A stretch of 6,064 bases of DNA from Accumulibacter sp. (lineage in GTDB: Bacteria > Pseudomonadota > Gammaproteobacteria > Burkholderiales > Rhodocyclaceae). Position numbers and translations under genes: made by a program. The number at the start of each line of letters is the position of its first letter. Within the stretch, counting starts at the first letter, position 1. Location: positions 1 through 6,064 of the forward strand of contig JAISQQ010000414.1 of assembly GCA_031274075.1 (NCBI GenBank), given 5' to 3'. Below the pieces are notes generated by a model. It saw nothing but the letters and a program-made list of their open reading frames with translations. It made no database searches and was not told the origin of the DNA. Shown here in pieces: positions 1 through 5,750 of the stretch.

Positions 1-857
1 GTCCAGATGTCGTGGTGGAAGGGAATGATCACCTGGGTGTTCAGCGCTTCGGCCATGCGCAGGATGTCCGACGAGGTCATCTTGTCGGTGATGCCGCGCG
101 GGTTTTCGCCGTAGGAACCGAGCGCCACGTCGATCCGGTGCTCGTTGCCGTGCTTGGCGTAGCCGTTCGAATAGTGCGAATCGCCGCTGTGATAGAGGTT
201 GCCGCCCGGCGTCTTGACGAGATAATTGACCGCCACGTCGTCCATCTCGACCGGAAATTGGCCCTTCGCGATCTCTTCCTTCGGCAGCGTGACGGCCATC
301 GTGCGGTCGAAGGATTCGAGCACGGCGAGATCGACGTCGCCTATCTTGACGACGTCGCCCGGCTTGACCTCTATGATGCGGCTTTCCGGCACGCCCCACT
401 TTTTCCATACCTCGGCGCAGGATTTCGGGCCGATGAACGGCACCTTGGCGTCGCAGTTTTTCAGCACCGCGGCGGCGACATTGACGTCGATGTGGTCGTT
501 GTGCGTATGCGTGGAAACGACCGCGTCGATTTGCCGGATGGCGAAGGGATCGATGACGAAGGGCGAGAGGCGCAGGTTGGGTTGCAGCGCGACGCAGCCG
601 CTCATGCGCGCCATCTGGTGATGCGGGTCCATCAGCGGATTCTTCATCGAGCGCTTGCCGGCGCCGCACCACAGGTCGATGCAGAGGTTGGTGTTGCCTT
701 CGGTCTTCACCCAGATTCCCGTGCAGGCCAGCCACCACATGGCGAAGCTGCCGGGTTTGACCACCTCGCGCTCGATTTCCTCGTTCAGCCACGTGCCCCA
801 TTGCGGGAAGGTGCCCAGCACCCACGATTCCCGGGTGACTTCGTCCACTTTTGCCAT
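1..857 (-). CDS. ulaG: L-ascorbate-6-phosphate lactonase UlaG (C-terminus cut by window edge)
   Basis: Metallo-beta-lactamase-fold hydrolase. The known family member opens the lactone ring of L-ascorbate 6-phosphate to give 3-keto-L-gulonate 6-phosphate in the cytoplasm, using manganese. Translating the minus strand from ATG 857-855 gives 285 residues without a stop; the E. coli protein has about 354, so roughly 70 C-terminal residues lie beyond base 1. Visible marks are the N-terminal [20 protein letters not shown] block, the metal motif H117-T-H119-N-D121-H122 followed by [25 protein letters not shown] from residue 225, [16 protein letters not shown] from 247, and PFHHDIW at 279-285. From memory these blocks match E. 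coli UlaG almost residue for residue. The start is supported by a GGAGAA ribosome site at 867-862. The gene follows the propeller gene on the same strand after 161 bp and has its own promoter. Genes for the next steps (decarboxylase, epimerases, transport) are not visible; they could lie further left. Confidence 0.95.
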   Translation of the reverse strand, partial: MAKVDEVTRESWVLGTFPQWGTWLNEEIEREVVKPGSFAMWWLACTGIWVKTEGNTNLCIDLWCGAGKRSMKNPLMDPHHQMARMSGCVALQPNLRLSPFVIDPFAIRQIDAVVSTHTHNDHIDVNVAAAVLKNCDAKVPFIGPKSCAEVWKKWGVPESRIIEVKPGDVVKIGDVDLAVLESFDRTMAVTLPKEEIAKGQFPVEMDDVAVNYLVKTPGGNLYHSGDSHYSNGYAKHGNEHRIDVALGSYGENPRGITDKMTSSDILRMAEALNTQVIIPFHHDIW

Positions 858-881
858 GCCGTTCTCCAATCGCTCATCCGC

Positions 882-901
882 TTGATTCGATCATCGATTT
901 C
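882..901 (-). promoter_or_regulatory. Operator-like site in the ulaG leader
   Basis: The plus strand at 890-901 reads ATCATCGATTTC, matching 11 of 12 bases of ATGATCGATTTC in the tandem repeat at 978-993. On the minus strand it begins GAAATCGATGATCGAATCAA, close to the copy over the promoter. It lies between the predicted transcription start (about 960) and the ulaG start codon. This suggests a secondary repressor site, possibly used for looping. It is seen by sequence similarity only. Confidence 0.4.
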
Positions 902-966
902 CGCTCGTCCCGGTCTTTCTGGACGGTTGGCGTCGATGGAAAGCGTCTATTTGACAACCGATTTCG

Positions 967-995
967 ATTATATTGAATCAAATGATCGATTTCAA
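967..995 (-). promoter_or_regulatory. Sigma-70-type promoter for ulaG
   Basis: Read on the minus strand, -35 is TTGAAA (995-990), the spacer is exactly 17 bp, and -10 is TATAAT (972-967), a perfect -10 box. Transcription would start near 960, leaving a leader of about 100 nt before the ulaG ATG. The box lies in a locally AT-rich patch inside an otherwise GC-rich 161-bp gap. A strong promoter here means ulaG need not depend on readthrough from the propeller gene. The -35 element and spacer lie inside the tandem operator-like repeats, as expected for a repressed promoter. Confidence 0.7.
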
Positions 996-1013
996 CGTCA
1001 AAATGATCGTTTC
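978..1013. promoter_or_regulatory. Tandem operator-like repeats over the ulaG promoter
   Basis: Two 16-bp direct copies stand head to tail on the plus strand: TCAAATGATCGATTTC (978-993) and TCAAAATGATCGTTTC (998-1013), separated by AACG, a repeat period of 20-21 bp or about two helical turns. One copy covers the -35 box and spacer of the ulaG promoter. Related sequences recur at 882-901 and 2145-2163. DeoR-family repressors often bind tandem or multiple sites, and one is encoded at 3775-4590, so it is the obvious candidate ligand. That assignment is inference. Confidence 0.6.
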
Positions 1014-1018
1014 GATGT

Positions 1019-2056
1019 TTACGATGGCGTTACGAAGTACAAGGCGGCTTCCGCCTTTTCGCGGTTGGCGGCGACGATGATGTCGCGCCCCGGTTCATGC
1101 ACGACGCAGGCGTTGCTGGGACCGACGCCCGCTTCGATCAGCACGGCTTCGAGTTCGAGCGGCGCCTTGCGCCGGGCGCGCACGTAGAACAATTGCTGCT
1201 TGCCTCGCCGGCAGCCGCCGATGAACACCGGCTCGCCGGCGAGCGTCGCGCCCACCACGACGTGATAGAACTCGCTCACTTCGGGATGTTCGAACAGCTT
1301 CACGAAAGCTCCGTCGATCTTCTTGTAGACGCGGAAGTATTGGCCATGAAAGGGTTCGATCGTGGCGAATTCGAGTTCGCCGTCGCCGTCGATGTCGATC
1401 GCCGCGATGTCGCCGATCGGCCAGTCCATGAATTGCCGTACTTGCCAGTCGCCGTCCGGCGCATGCGGCGGGGTGACTTGGAAAGCGCCCTGCTCGCAGG
1501 TGACCAGGCCATGCGTCGCGCCGTCCCGCGTCAGCCGGCTGTAGCCGTGGTTCTTGCTCAGGCCGTCCTTGAGCACACGCACCGGCAGCGGGCCGGGAGC
1601 GGTGTATTCGCCGACCCAGATCTTGCCGGGATGGCTCCAGTCGTCCTTGGCGGCCTTGGCGGTGGCCAGCGTGCAGGCGATGAAGTAGTGGCGTCCGCCA
1701 ACGGTGAGCAGGTCGAAGCGGTGGATGTACGGCAGGCGCAGGATGCCGGTGACTTCATAGCCGCCGCTGGCGAGCGGGCGGACGTGCGCCAATTTGGCTT
1801 CTTCCCAGTCGTACATGCGGAAGAATTGCTGTACCGCCAGGAACTCGCCGTTCGTTCCGGGAATCGGCGCCATCGACATGGTGCCGCCGGGGCCGTCCCA
1901 GACGACGTGGCTGCGCGTGTAGTCGGGCGCGGTCCAGGCCAGGCACGCGCCCCGGCCTTCCGTGGCCAGCAGGATGCGTCTCAGGCCGTCGACTTCGATG
2001 CTGTTGCAGGCATAGCAGCGCTCCAACGTTGCCAGGAAGCGTTTTTCGATTTTCAT
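1019..2056 (-). CDS. Uncharacterised cytoplasmic beta-propeller-like (VCBS/FG-GAP type) protein in an ascorbate locus
   Basis: A 345-residue protein that I cannot assign to a characterised enzyme. Recurrent short strand-rich segments suggest a beta-propeller: HYFIACTL, THGLVTCEQGAFQV, LEFATIEPFHGQYFRVYKK, EPVFIGG, DIIVAAN. Residues 221-229 (DIDGDGELE) form a DxDxDG calcium-loop motif of the VCBS/FG-GAP kind. No signal peptide is apparent (it begins MKIEKRFLATLERC), so unlike most VCBS proteins it should be cytoplasmic. Histidines recur in separate segments: IHRFD (H112), NHGYSR (H170), EPFHG (H237), EFYH (H265) and VVHE (H320). The start at 2056 has GAGG seven bases upstream. It is the first leftward gene of the divergon, opposite the kinase and ahead of ulaG. 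Its place suggests a catalytic or sugar-sensing role in the same pathway; propeller enzymes such as SMP-30 lactonases are a precedent. The function is otherwise unknown. Confidence 0.85.
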   Translation of the reverse strand: MKIEKRFLATLERCYACNSIEVDGLRRILLATEGRGACLAWTAPDYTRSHVVWDGPGGTMSMAPIPGTNGEFLAVQQFFRMYDWEEAKLAHVRPLASGGYEVTGILRLPYIHRFDLLTVGGRHYFIACTLATAKAAKDDWSHPGKIWVGEYTAPGPLPVRVLKDGLSKNHGYSRLTRDGATHGLVTCEQGAFQVTPPHAPDGDWQVRQFMDWPIGDIAAIDIDGDGELEFATIEPFHGQYFRVYKKIDGAFVKLFEHPEVSEFYHVVVGATLAGEPVFIGGCRRGKQQLFYVRARRKAPLELEAVLIEAGVGPSNACVVHEPGRDIIVAANREKAEAALYFVTPS

Positions 2057-2122
2057 CCGATGACCTCGCGAAATTCCTTGACCCGGCGATTGAGCTTTTC
2101 AGCGCCCGGCTTCACATCATAA

Positions 2123-2151
2123 TGTATACTATAAAGCCCTGTATCGATCAA
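2123..2151 (-). promoter_or_regulatory. Candidate leftward promoter for the propeller gene
   Basis: On the minus strand TTGATC (2151-2146) is followed after 17 bp by TATACA (2128-2123), matching the sigma-70 consensus at four of six bases in each box with ideal spacing. It lies about 67 bp upstream of the propeller start. The -35 box is inside the CGATC/GATCG dyad. A rightward -10-like TATACT (2125-2130) lies on the opposite strand over the same bases, without a recognisable -35; it could serve the kinase, but support is weak. Confidence 0.4.
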
Positions 2152-2163
2152 AACGATCGCATT
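2145..2163. promoter_or_regulatory. Operator-like dyad in the divergent promoter region
   Basis: CGATC-AAAAC-GATCG at 2145-2159 is an inverted repeat with perfect 5-bp arms. The minus strand across 2163-2147 (AATGCGATCGTTTTGAT) resembles the ulaG-promoter repeat AAAATGATCGTTTCGAT with one inserted base. It overlaps the leftward -35 box and lies just downstream of the possible rightward -10, so a bound repressor could shut both arms. The DeoR-type protein at 3775-4590 is the likely ligand, by inference. Confidence 0.5.
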
Positions 2164-2242
2164 ACCCAGGGCAAGACGCGCAAAAACAAGGCCGCCCCGG
2201 CCAGGAATTGGAGTAGAAGCAAGGAGCGGAAGCGAGGAGCGG

Positions 2243-3778
2243 ATGAAAGGGATCATCACCGTCGATATCGGCACGACGAGCGTGCGCGGCGCGCTGTACG
2301 ACGCCGACGGCCGCCTGATCCACATGGACGCGCGGGAAAACGCCCCCGGGTATTTCAACGATGGCCGGGTCGAGCAGGACGCGGCGGCGTGGGCGGGGAT
2401 CTTGCCCGAAGTGCTGAAAAGCTGCGCCGACGCCGCCGCGAGCGCCCGCCTCGAACCGGCCTGCGTTTCCGTGACGGCGCAGCGTTCCTCGGTCATCCCG
2501 ATCGACCGCGACGGCATCCCGCTGCATCCTGCCGTCATGTGGCAGGACCGGCGCGCCGCCGGACTCGCGCAGGCGATGGCCGCCTGCGAGGCCCAGGTTT
2601 ACCGCGCCTGCGGGCTGAAAATCTCGCCGGTGTTCTCGGCCATCAAGATGACCTGGTTCAAGCGCCACCGGCCCGACATCTGGAAACGGACGCGGCACAT
2701 GATCGGCATCCAGGACTGGGCGCTGTACCTGCTGACCGGCCGGCTGCTGACCGACCACAGCTTCGCCAGCCGCACCAGCCTGCTCAATCTCGAATCGCGG
2801 CAATGGGACGCGGAATTGCTGCGGCTTTTCGAGGTGCCGCCCGGCATGCTCTGCGAACTCGTCGCCCCCGGCGCGGTCGCCGGCGGACTGCTTCCCGGCT
2901 GCGCGAGGGAAACCGGCCTGCCTCCGGGATTGCCGGTGATCACCGCGGGCGGCGACCAGCAGTGCGCGGCGCTGGGGCTTGGCCTGTTTTCCGGCGAGCG
3001 CGCGGTGACCAATACCGGCACCGGTTCCTACCTGATCGGGCACAGTGCCAAGCCCGCGCTCGACGAGCGGATGCGCACCGCCTGCAATGTTTCCGCCGTG
3101 CCGGACGCCTACATCGTCGAAGCCGCGGTGCTGACCTCGGGAATGATCTACCGCTGGTTTGCCGGACTCGGCTCGGGCGGCGCAAATATGGACGCGGCAG
3201 ACGCAGCAGCCGCCGTGGACGCCGCGGCGCTCTCCCGCCTGAACGCGGAGGCCGCCGCCGCGCCGCCGGGGGCGAACGGCCTGATTCTCCTGCCGCACTT
3301 CCGGGGATGCGGCGCGCCGCACTGGGACCCGGCGGCCAGGGGCGTCTTCTACAACCTGACGCTCGGAACCACGCGCGGCGAAATGGCGCGCGCGATCCTC
3401 GAAGGCATCGCCGTCGAGATGAAGGAAAGCCTGGAACTCGTCGAAGCCTTGTGTGGCCGCGTCGCCACGGTCAGCGTGTCCGGCGGGCTGACCCGCTCGG
3501 AGCTGTTCAACCAGATCCAGAGCGACGTTTTCGACCGCGCGGTAGTCCGTTTCGGAAACGGCGAGGCCACCTCGTTCGGCGCCTGGATCGCCGGCGCGGT
3601 GGCCTGCGGCATCGACGCCTCGCACGCGCGGGCCTTCGCGCGCGCCCTGGACGCGGACGCTTCGGTATCCTACCGGCCCAATCCCGAAAACCTACCGCTC
3701 TACGAACGCCAGTGCCGCCGGGCGCGGGCACTCTACCGGGCGCTGGCGGCGCCCGGATTCCGGGAGGAAACGCGATGA
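2243..3778 (+). CDS. FGGY-family carbohydrate kinase, likely acting on a C5/C6 ketose, sugar acid or lactone
   Basis: A 511-residue ATP-dependent sugar kinase, full length for the family. The N-terminal lobe opens with DIGTTSVRGALYD (residues 8-20), the phosphate-binding loop. MWQDRR (99-104) matches the substrate-contact segment, and SPVFSAIKMTWFKRHRP resembles FGGY signature 1. AGGDQQ places the presumed catalytic aspartate at D238. The C-terminal lobe has TNTGTGSY (256-263), GCGAPHWDPAARG (355-367) and the adenosine-binding VSGGLTRS (412-419). The substrate cannot be read from sequence: xylulose-, L-xylulose- and LsrK-type kinases share these motifs. Beside ulaG, L-ascorbate, 3-keto-L-gulonate or L-xylulose are plausible; this is inference. 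The start is fixed by the family N-terminus. GAGGAG at 2234-2239 is only 3 nt before the ATG, and a similar AAGGAGCGG copy sits 13 bp earlier. The stop overlaps the regulator start (ATGA), implying co-translation. Confidence 0.93.
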   Translation: MKGIITVDIGTTSVRGALYDADGRLIHMDARENAPGYFNDGRVEQDAAAWAGILPEVLKSCADAAASARLEPACVSVTAQRSSVIPIDRDGIPLHPAVMWQDRRAAGLAQAMAACEAQVYRACGLKISPVFSAIKMTWFKRHRPDIWKRTRHMIGIQDWALYLLTGRLLTDHSFASRTSLLNLESRQWDAELLRLFEVPPGMLCELVAPGAVAGGLLPGCARETGLPPGLPVITAGGDQQCAALGLGLFSGERAVTNTGTGSYLIGHSAKPALDERMRTACNVSAVPDAYIVEAAVLTSGMIYRWFAGLGSGGANMDAADAAAAVDAAALSRLNAEAAAAPPGANGLILLPHFRGCGAPHWDPAARGVFYNLTLGTTRGEMARAILEGIAVEMKESLELVEALCGRVATVSVSGGLTRSELFNQIQSDVFDRAVVRFGNGEATSFGAWIAGAVACGIDASHARAFARALDADASVSYRPNPENLPLYERQCRRARALYRALAAPGFREETR

Positions 3779-4590
3779 GCACTCCGGCGCTCGACGGCGC
3801 GAACAAGCAGGCGACGATGAAGATCGGCAACTATCGGCACCGAAAGATCCTGGAAATGCTCTACCAGCGCCAGTCCGTCTCCGCCGACGAACTGGCGGCC
3901 GAGTTCGGCGTCTCGAAGATCACTATCCGGCGCGATCTCGACGCGCTGGCCGGAGAAAATTTTCTCGAACGCACGCGCGGCGGAGCCGTATTGGTCTCCG
4001 GTTTGCGCCTGGAAGAACTGTTCGAGCAGAAAGACCATCTGTCCAAGCGGGAAAAGAGCCTGATCGGACGCTACGCCGCGTCGCTGGTCGCCGAAAACGG
4101 AACCGTCTTCGTCAACGCCGGCTCGACGACCCTGGAGGTCATCCGCCACCTGCGCGGCAAGAAAACCCGCATCGTCACCAACAACGCCGCCTGTCTCGGA
4201 CTGGACATCGAAGCGGAGCAAGATCTGATCCTGCTCGGCGGCGACTACCGCGCGCCGTCGAAATCACTGGTCGGCGACATGACCATCGCCGGGCTGCACG
4301 GCATCTTCTCCAGCGTCACGATCCTCGGCATCAACGGCATCAGCATCAAGAAGGGCTGCACCACGGCCGTCCGTCAGGAAACGGCGGTCAACAAGGCGAT
4401 GATCGAAAATTCGAGCGGCAAGATGATCATCGTCGCCGATCACAGCAAAATGAATTGCATATCGAGCTTCCTGACCTGCCCGCTCAGCCGTATCGACATG
4501 ATCGTCACGGACTGGATGGCGCCGCTGGCTTTTTGCGAAGAACTCGAAGAATTGGGGCTGTGCGTGGTGCGCGTGCCGGAAGAGAATTGA
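3775..4590 (+). CDS. DeoR-family transcriptional repressor of the divergent locus
   Basis: A 271-residue DNA-binding regulator. Residues 21-75 form the DeoR helix-turn-helix: HRKILEMLYQRQSVSADELA, then FGVSKITIRRDLDAL as recognition segment. Residues about 90-250 form the DeoRC sugar-phosphate sensor domain, with AGSTTLE (115-121), VTNN, LLGGDYR and ADHSKM (221-226), all typical of the family. Such proteins usually repress their own locus and release DNA on binding a phosphorylated pathway intermediate; here that could be a product of the adjacent kinase or UlaG. The start at 3775 overlaps the kinase stop by 4 bp and has GGGAGG seven bases upstream; an in-frame ATG at residue 15 is a less likely alternative. 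The reading frame stays open back to 2029, but the part before 3775 is antisense and out-of-frame shadow. It is not obviously closer to E. coli UlaR than to other DeoR proteins. Likely targets are the repeats near 978-1013 and 2145-2163. Confidence 0.93.
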   Translation: MSTPALDGANKQATMKIGNYRHRKILEMLYQRQSVSADELAAEFGVSKITIRRDLDALAGENFLERTRGGAVLVSGLRLEELFEQKDHLSKREKSLIGRYAASLVAENGTVFVNAGSTTLEVIRHLRGKKTRIVTNNAACLGLDIEAEQDLILLGGDYRAPSKSLVGDMTIAGLHGIFSSVTILGINGISIKKGCTTAVRQETAVNKAMIENSSGKMIIVADHSKMNCISSFLTCPLSRIDMIVTDWMAPLAFCEELEELGLCVVRVPEEN

Positions 4591-4650
4591 GCCGGCCCTA
4601 TCCGGTGGCTGGCGTGGAAATTCGCGCCGCGGCGGGCGGTGGAGAAAAAT

Positions 4651-4679
4651 TTGACACCCGCGCCAGACCGTCATACAGT
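4651..4679 (+). promoter_or_regulatory. Sigma-70-type promoter of the toxin-antitoxin operon
   Basis: A perfect -35 TTGACA (4651-4656) is followed by a 17-bp spacer and TACAGT (4674-4679, four of six -10 bases). The start of transcription would be near 4686. It lies 61 bp after the regulator stop and reads toward the toxin-antitoxin genes. The MITE-like insertion begins only about 10 bp past the predicted start, so the promoter is now 216 bp from the antitoxin ATG rather than about 30 bp. No convincing terminator is visible between 4591 and 4650. Confidence 0.6.
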
Positions 4680-4692
4680 TAAGACACTTTTC

Positions 4693-4695
4693 TTA
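4693..4695. repeat. Left copy of the TTA target-site duplication
   Basis: TTA directly abuts the left terminal repeat of the MITE-like element and is repeated directly after the right terminal repeat at 4879-4881. Three bases can match by chance, but their position exactly outside both inverted repeats supports transposition. A TNA duplication is typical of some IS5-family subgroups, so the parent element may be of that type. Confidence 0.6.
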
Positions 4696-4878
4696 GAAGC
4701 TGTTTCGGAAATCAGAAAGACGTTTGAGAAGCAAGATGGATCATCCAGGGTAGGGCGCGATCTCCGAGCGCGCCGGATGGCGGCGGTTTCGGAGAAACCG
4801 CCCTACCTTCACCCAGGGCTTGAATTGAGGTTTTTGCGATCTAAGCATTTCTCGTACCCATTTTTTTAAAACAGCTTC
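4696..4878. mobile_element. MITE-like non-coding insertion, 183 bp
   Basis: The ends are a perfect 10-bp inverted repeat, GAAGCTGTTT (4696-4705) and AAACAGCTTC (4869-4878), flanked by TTA on both sides. No transposase is encoded; the small open frame across it is not convincing. The core is strongly self-complementary. GGTAGGGCG (4749-4757) pairs with CGCCCTACC (4799-4807), enclosing GGCGCG/CGCGCC (4754-4759, 4769-4774) and a 9-bp stem GGCGGTTTC-GGA-GAAACCGCC (4782-4802). The GC-rich core with AT-rich ends is the usual layout of miniature elements mobilised in trans. Removing the element and one TTA gives a continuous short leader from promoter 4651-4679 to the antitoxin. Family assignment and genome copy number cannot be judged here. 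Confidence 0.8.
4782..4802 (+). repeat. Strong stem-loop inside the MITE-like element
   Basis: GGCGGTTTC (4782-4790), a GGA loop, and GAAACCGCC (4794-4802) make a perfect 9-bp stem. Transcripts starting at the upstream promoter would carry it in the leader of the toxin-antitoxin mRNA. No T-run follows (next is CTACCTTC), so it is not a standard intrinsic terminator, though it may slow polymerase or stabilise RNA. Confidence 0.75.
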
Positions 4879-4894
4879 TTATGGATGGACCGCC

Positions 4895-5197
4895 ATGACT
4901 TCCCTCCCTCTTTCCGACATCCGCATCAATGCCCGCCTGTCTGGCGCGGATGCGGCGCGGTTCCGGGAATTGCAGGAACGCAGCGGCTTGTCGGCCTCCG
5001 ATCTGCTGCGCGACGCGCTGCGCGAATATCATGCTTCCCACGTGCGCCCGGCGCGCGACTCCTTGGCCTTGCTCGCCGCTTATATCGGCGCGGGCGAGGG
5101 GCCGGAGGATTTGTCGGCGCGCTACAAGGATTATCTGGGCGAAGCGCTGGAAGAAAAGATTCCCCTCGCGGTGCAAGAACCCCATGATTCTTGCTGA
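4895..5197 (+). CDS. vapB: Ribbon-helix-helix antitoxin (VapB-type partner of the PIN toxin)
   Basis: A 100-residue protein whose first half is a ribbon-helix-helix DNA-binding fold: a strand at residues 8-15 (DIRINARL), helix one at about 18-29 (ADAARFRELQER), the GLSASD turn, and helix two at about 34-45 (SDLLRDALREYH). The acidic C-terminal half (EGPEDLSARYKDYLGEALEEK) is the likely toxin-wrapping segment. Such antitoxins neutralise the partner nuclease and repress their own operon as a dimer. The start at 4895 is the only ATG in frame with the fold; its ribosome site is weak (GGATGG a few bases upstream). The stop lies 14 bp inside the toxin gene. The leader is interrupted by the MITE-like element, which ends 16 bp before the ATG. 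The RHH fold is clear; the VapB label follows from the neighbour. Confidence 0.88.
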   Translation: MTSLPLSDIRINARLSGADAARFRELQERSGLSASDLLRDALREYHASHVRPARDSLALLAAYIGAGEGPEDLSARYKDYLGEALEEKIPLAVQEPHDSC

Positions 5198-5609
5198 CAG
5201 CGGTTTCTGGATTGCGCTGGGCAACCGGCGCGACCGCCATTACCGCGCGGCCTGCGAGGCGGCGAAGCGCTACGCCGGCGAGGGCTTCGTCACCACCTGG
5301 CCGGTGCTGACCGAGGTCTGCCACCTGCTGGTGGCGCGTGTCGGCGTGCATCAGGCGCTCGATTTCATGGACGCCGTGGCGCAAGGGGCGGTGAGCGTGC
5401 CGGAGCCGCCGGAAGACGCGATAACGCGCGCCAGTTATCTGATGCGCCGTTACCGCGAACTGCCGATGGATCTGGCCGACGCCTCGCTGGTGATCCTGGC
5501 CGAGCAACAAGAGGAAGGTCGCATCCTGTCCACCGATCTGCGCGATTTCTCCGGTTATCGCTGGAAAAACACCCGGCCTTTCGTCAATTTGCTGCTTCCG
5601 AATGCCTGA
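5184..5609 (+). CDS. vapC: PIN-domain ribonuclease toxin, VapC-like
   Basis: A 141-residue PIN-domain protein, normal length for a VapC toxin. These are magnesium-dependent RNases that cut tRNA or rRNA when released from the antitoxin. The acidic residues of the active site are all present: D5 in MILADSGFW, E44 in PVLTEVCHLL, D96 and D99 in PMDLADAS, and D118 in ILSTDLRDF. The fold therefore looks catalytically intact. The ATG at 5184 overlaps the antitoxin by 14 bp and lacks a clear ribosome site of its own, so translation is probably coupled to the antitoxin, the usual order for these modules. The in-frame open stretch before 5184 (from 4929) is shadow of the antitoxin gene. The RNA target cannot be told from sequence. 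Confidence 0.92.
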   Translation: MILADSGFWIALGNRRDRHYRAACEAAKRYAGEGFVTTWPVLTEVCHLLVARVGVHQALDFMDAVAQGAVSVPEPPEDAITRASYLMRRYRELPMDLADASLVILAEQQEEGRILSTDLRDFSGYRWKNTRPFVNLLLPNA

Positions 5610-5672
5610 CCCGGCGTCCGTCGGCGGCATAGCCATCACGCGACGCTTCATCGCGCCCTCGACCGTGAATAC

Positions 5673-5709
5673 GGCAAAATTTGCCTGACGACCGGCAAGC
5701 CCTTGCCGG
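5673..5709. promoter_or_regulatory. Pair of GGCAA/TTGCC dyads, candidate activator sites
   Basis: Two inverted repeats share the same half-sites: GGCAA-AAT-TTGCC (5673-5685) and CCGGCAAGCCCTTGCCGG (5692-5709, 8-bp arms). Their centres are about 21 bp apart, roughly two helical turns. They lie about 75-100 bp upstream of the predicted start from the sigma-54 promoter at 5751-5766, the usual position for an enhancer-binding activator. The second dyad could instead be a weak hairpin ending the toxin transcript, but it has no T-run. Confidence 0.45.
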
Positions 5710-5750
5710 GTATCCCGCGTCATCACGAAGCAATGAACGCCGTTTGCCTA

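Noticed and set aside
12..1187. Long plus-strand open frame of 391 codons
   Set aside because: It is antisense to ulaG, whose minus-strand translation matches a known enzyme; the plus-strand product shows no family features.
1097..2122. Plus-strand open frame of 341 codons opposite the propeller gene
   Set aside because: GC-rich antisense shadow. The minus-strand frame has a plausible ribosome site and strand-rich propeller-like sequence with a DxDxDG motif.
2162..3625. Minus-strand open frame of 487 codons
   Set aside because: Antisense shadow of the FGGY kinase, with low-complexity Gly/Arg/Ala content and no domain features.
2029..3774. Apparent 853-residue protein fused to the DeoR regulator
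   Set aside because: The frame before 3775 is an Arg-rich out-of-frame reading of the kinase gene. The regulator has its own GGGAGG site and ATG, and the family starts there.
4591..4650. Possible terminator after the regulator gene
   Set aside because: Only weak GC-rich pairing (around GCCGG/CCGG) without a following T-run; not enough to call.
4861..4867. T-run near the MITE right end as an intrinsic terminator
   Set aside because: The strong stem at 4782-4802 is about 60 bp upstream of the T-run, so the two do not form a standard terminator.
4639..4869. 76-codon plus-strand open frame across the MITE-like element
   Set aside because: Its sequence is dictated by the element's inverted repeats, it lacks a ribosome site, and it starts before the element boundary. 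Such frames inside MITEs are commonly over-annotated.
4885..5187. Alternative 100-codon plus-strand frame starting at ATG 4885
   Set aside because: It overlaps the antitoxin in another frame and has no RHH or other recognisable fold; the 4895 frame does.
4841..5726. Minus-strand open frames opposite the toxin-antitoxin pair
   Set aside because: The plus-strand RHH and PIN proteins are complete with the expected catalytic residues; the antisense products are featureless.
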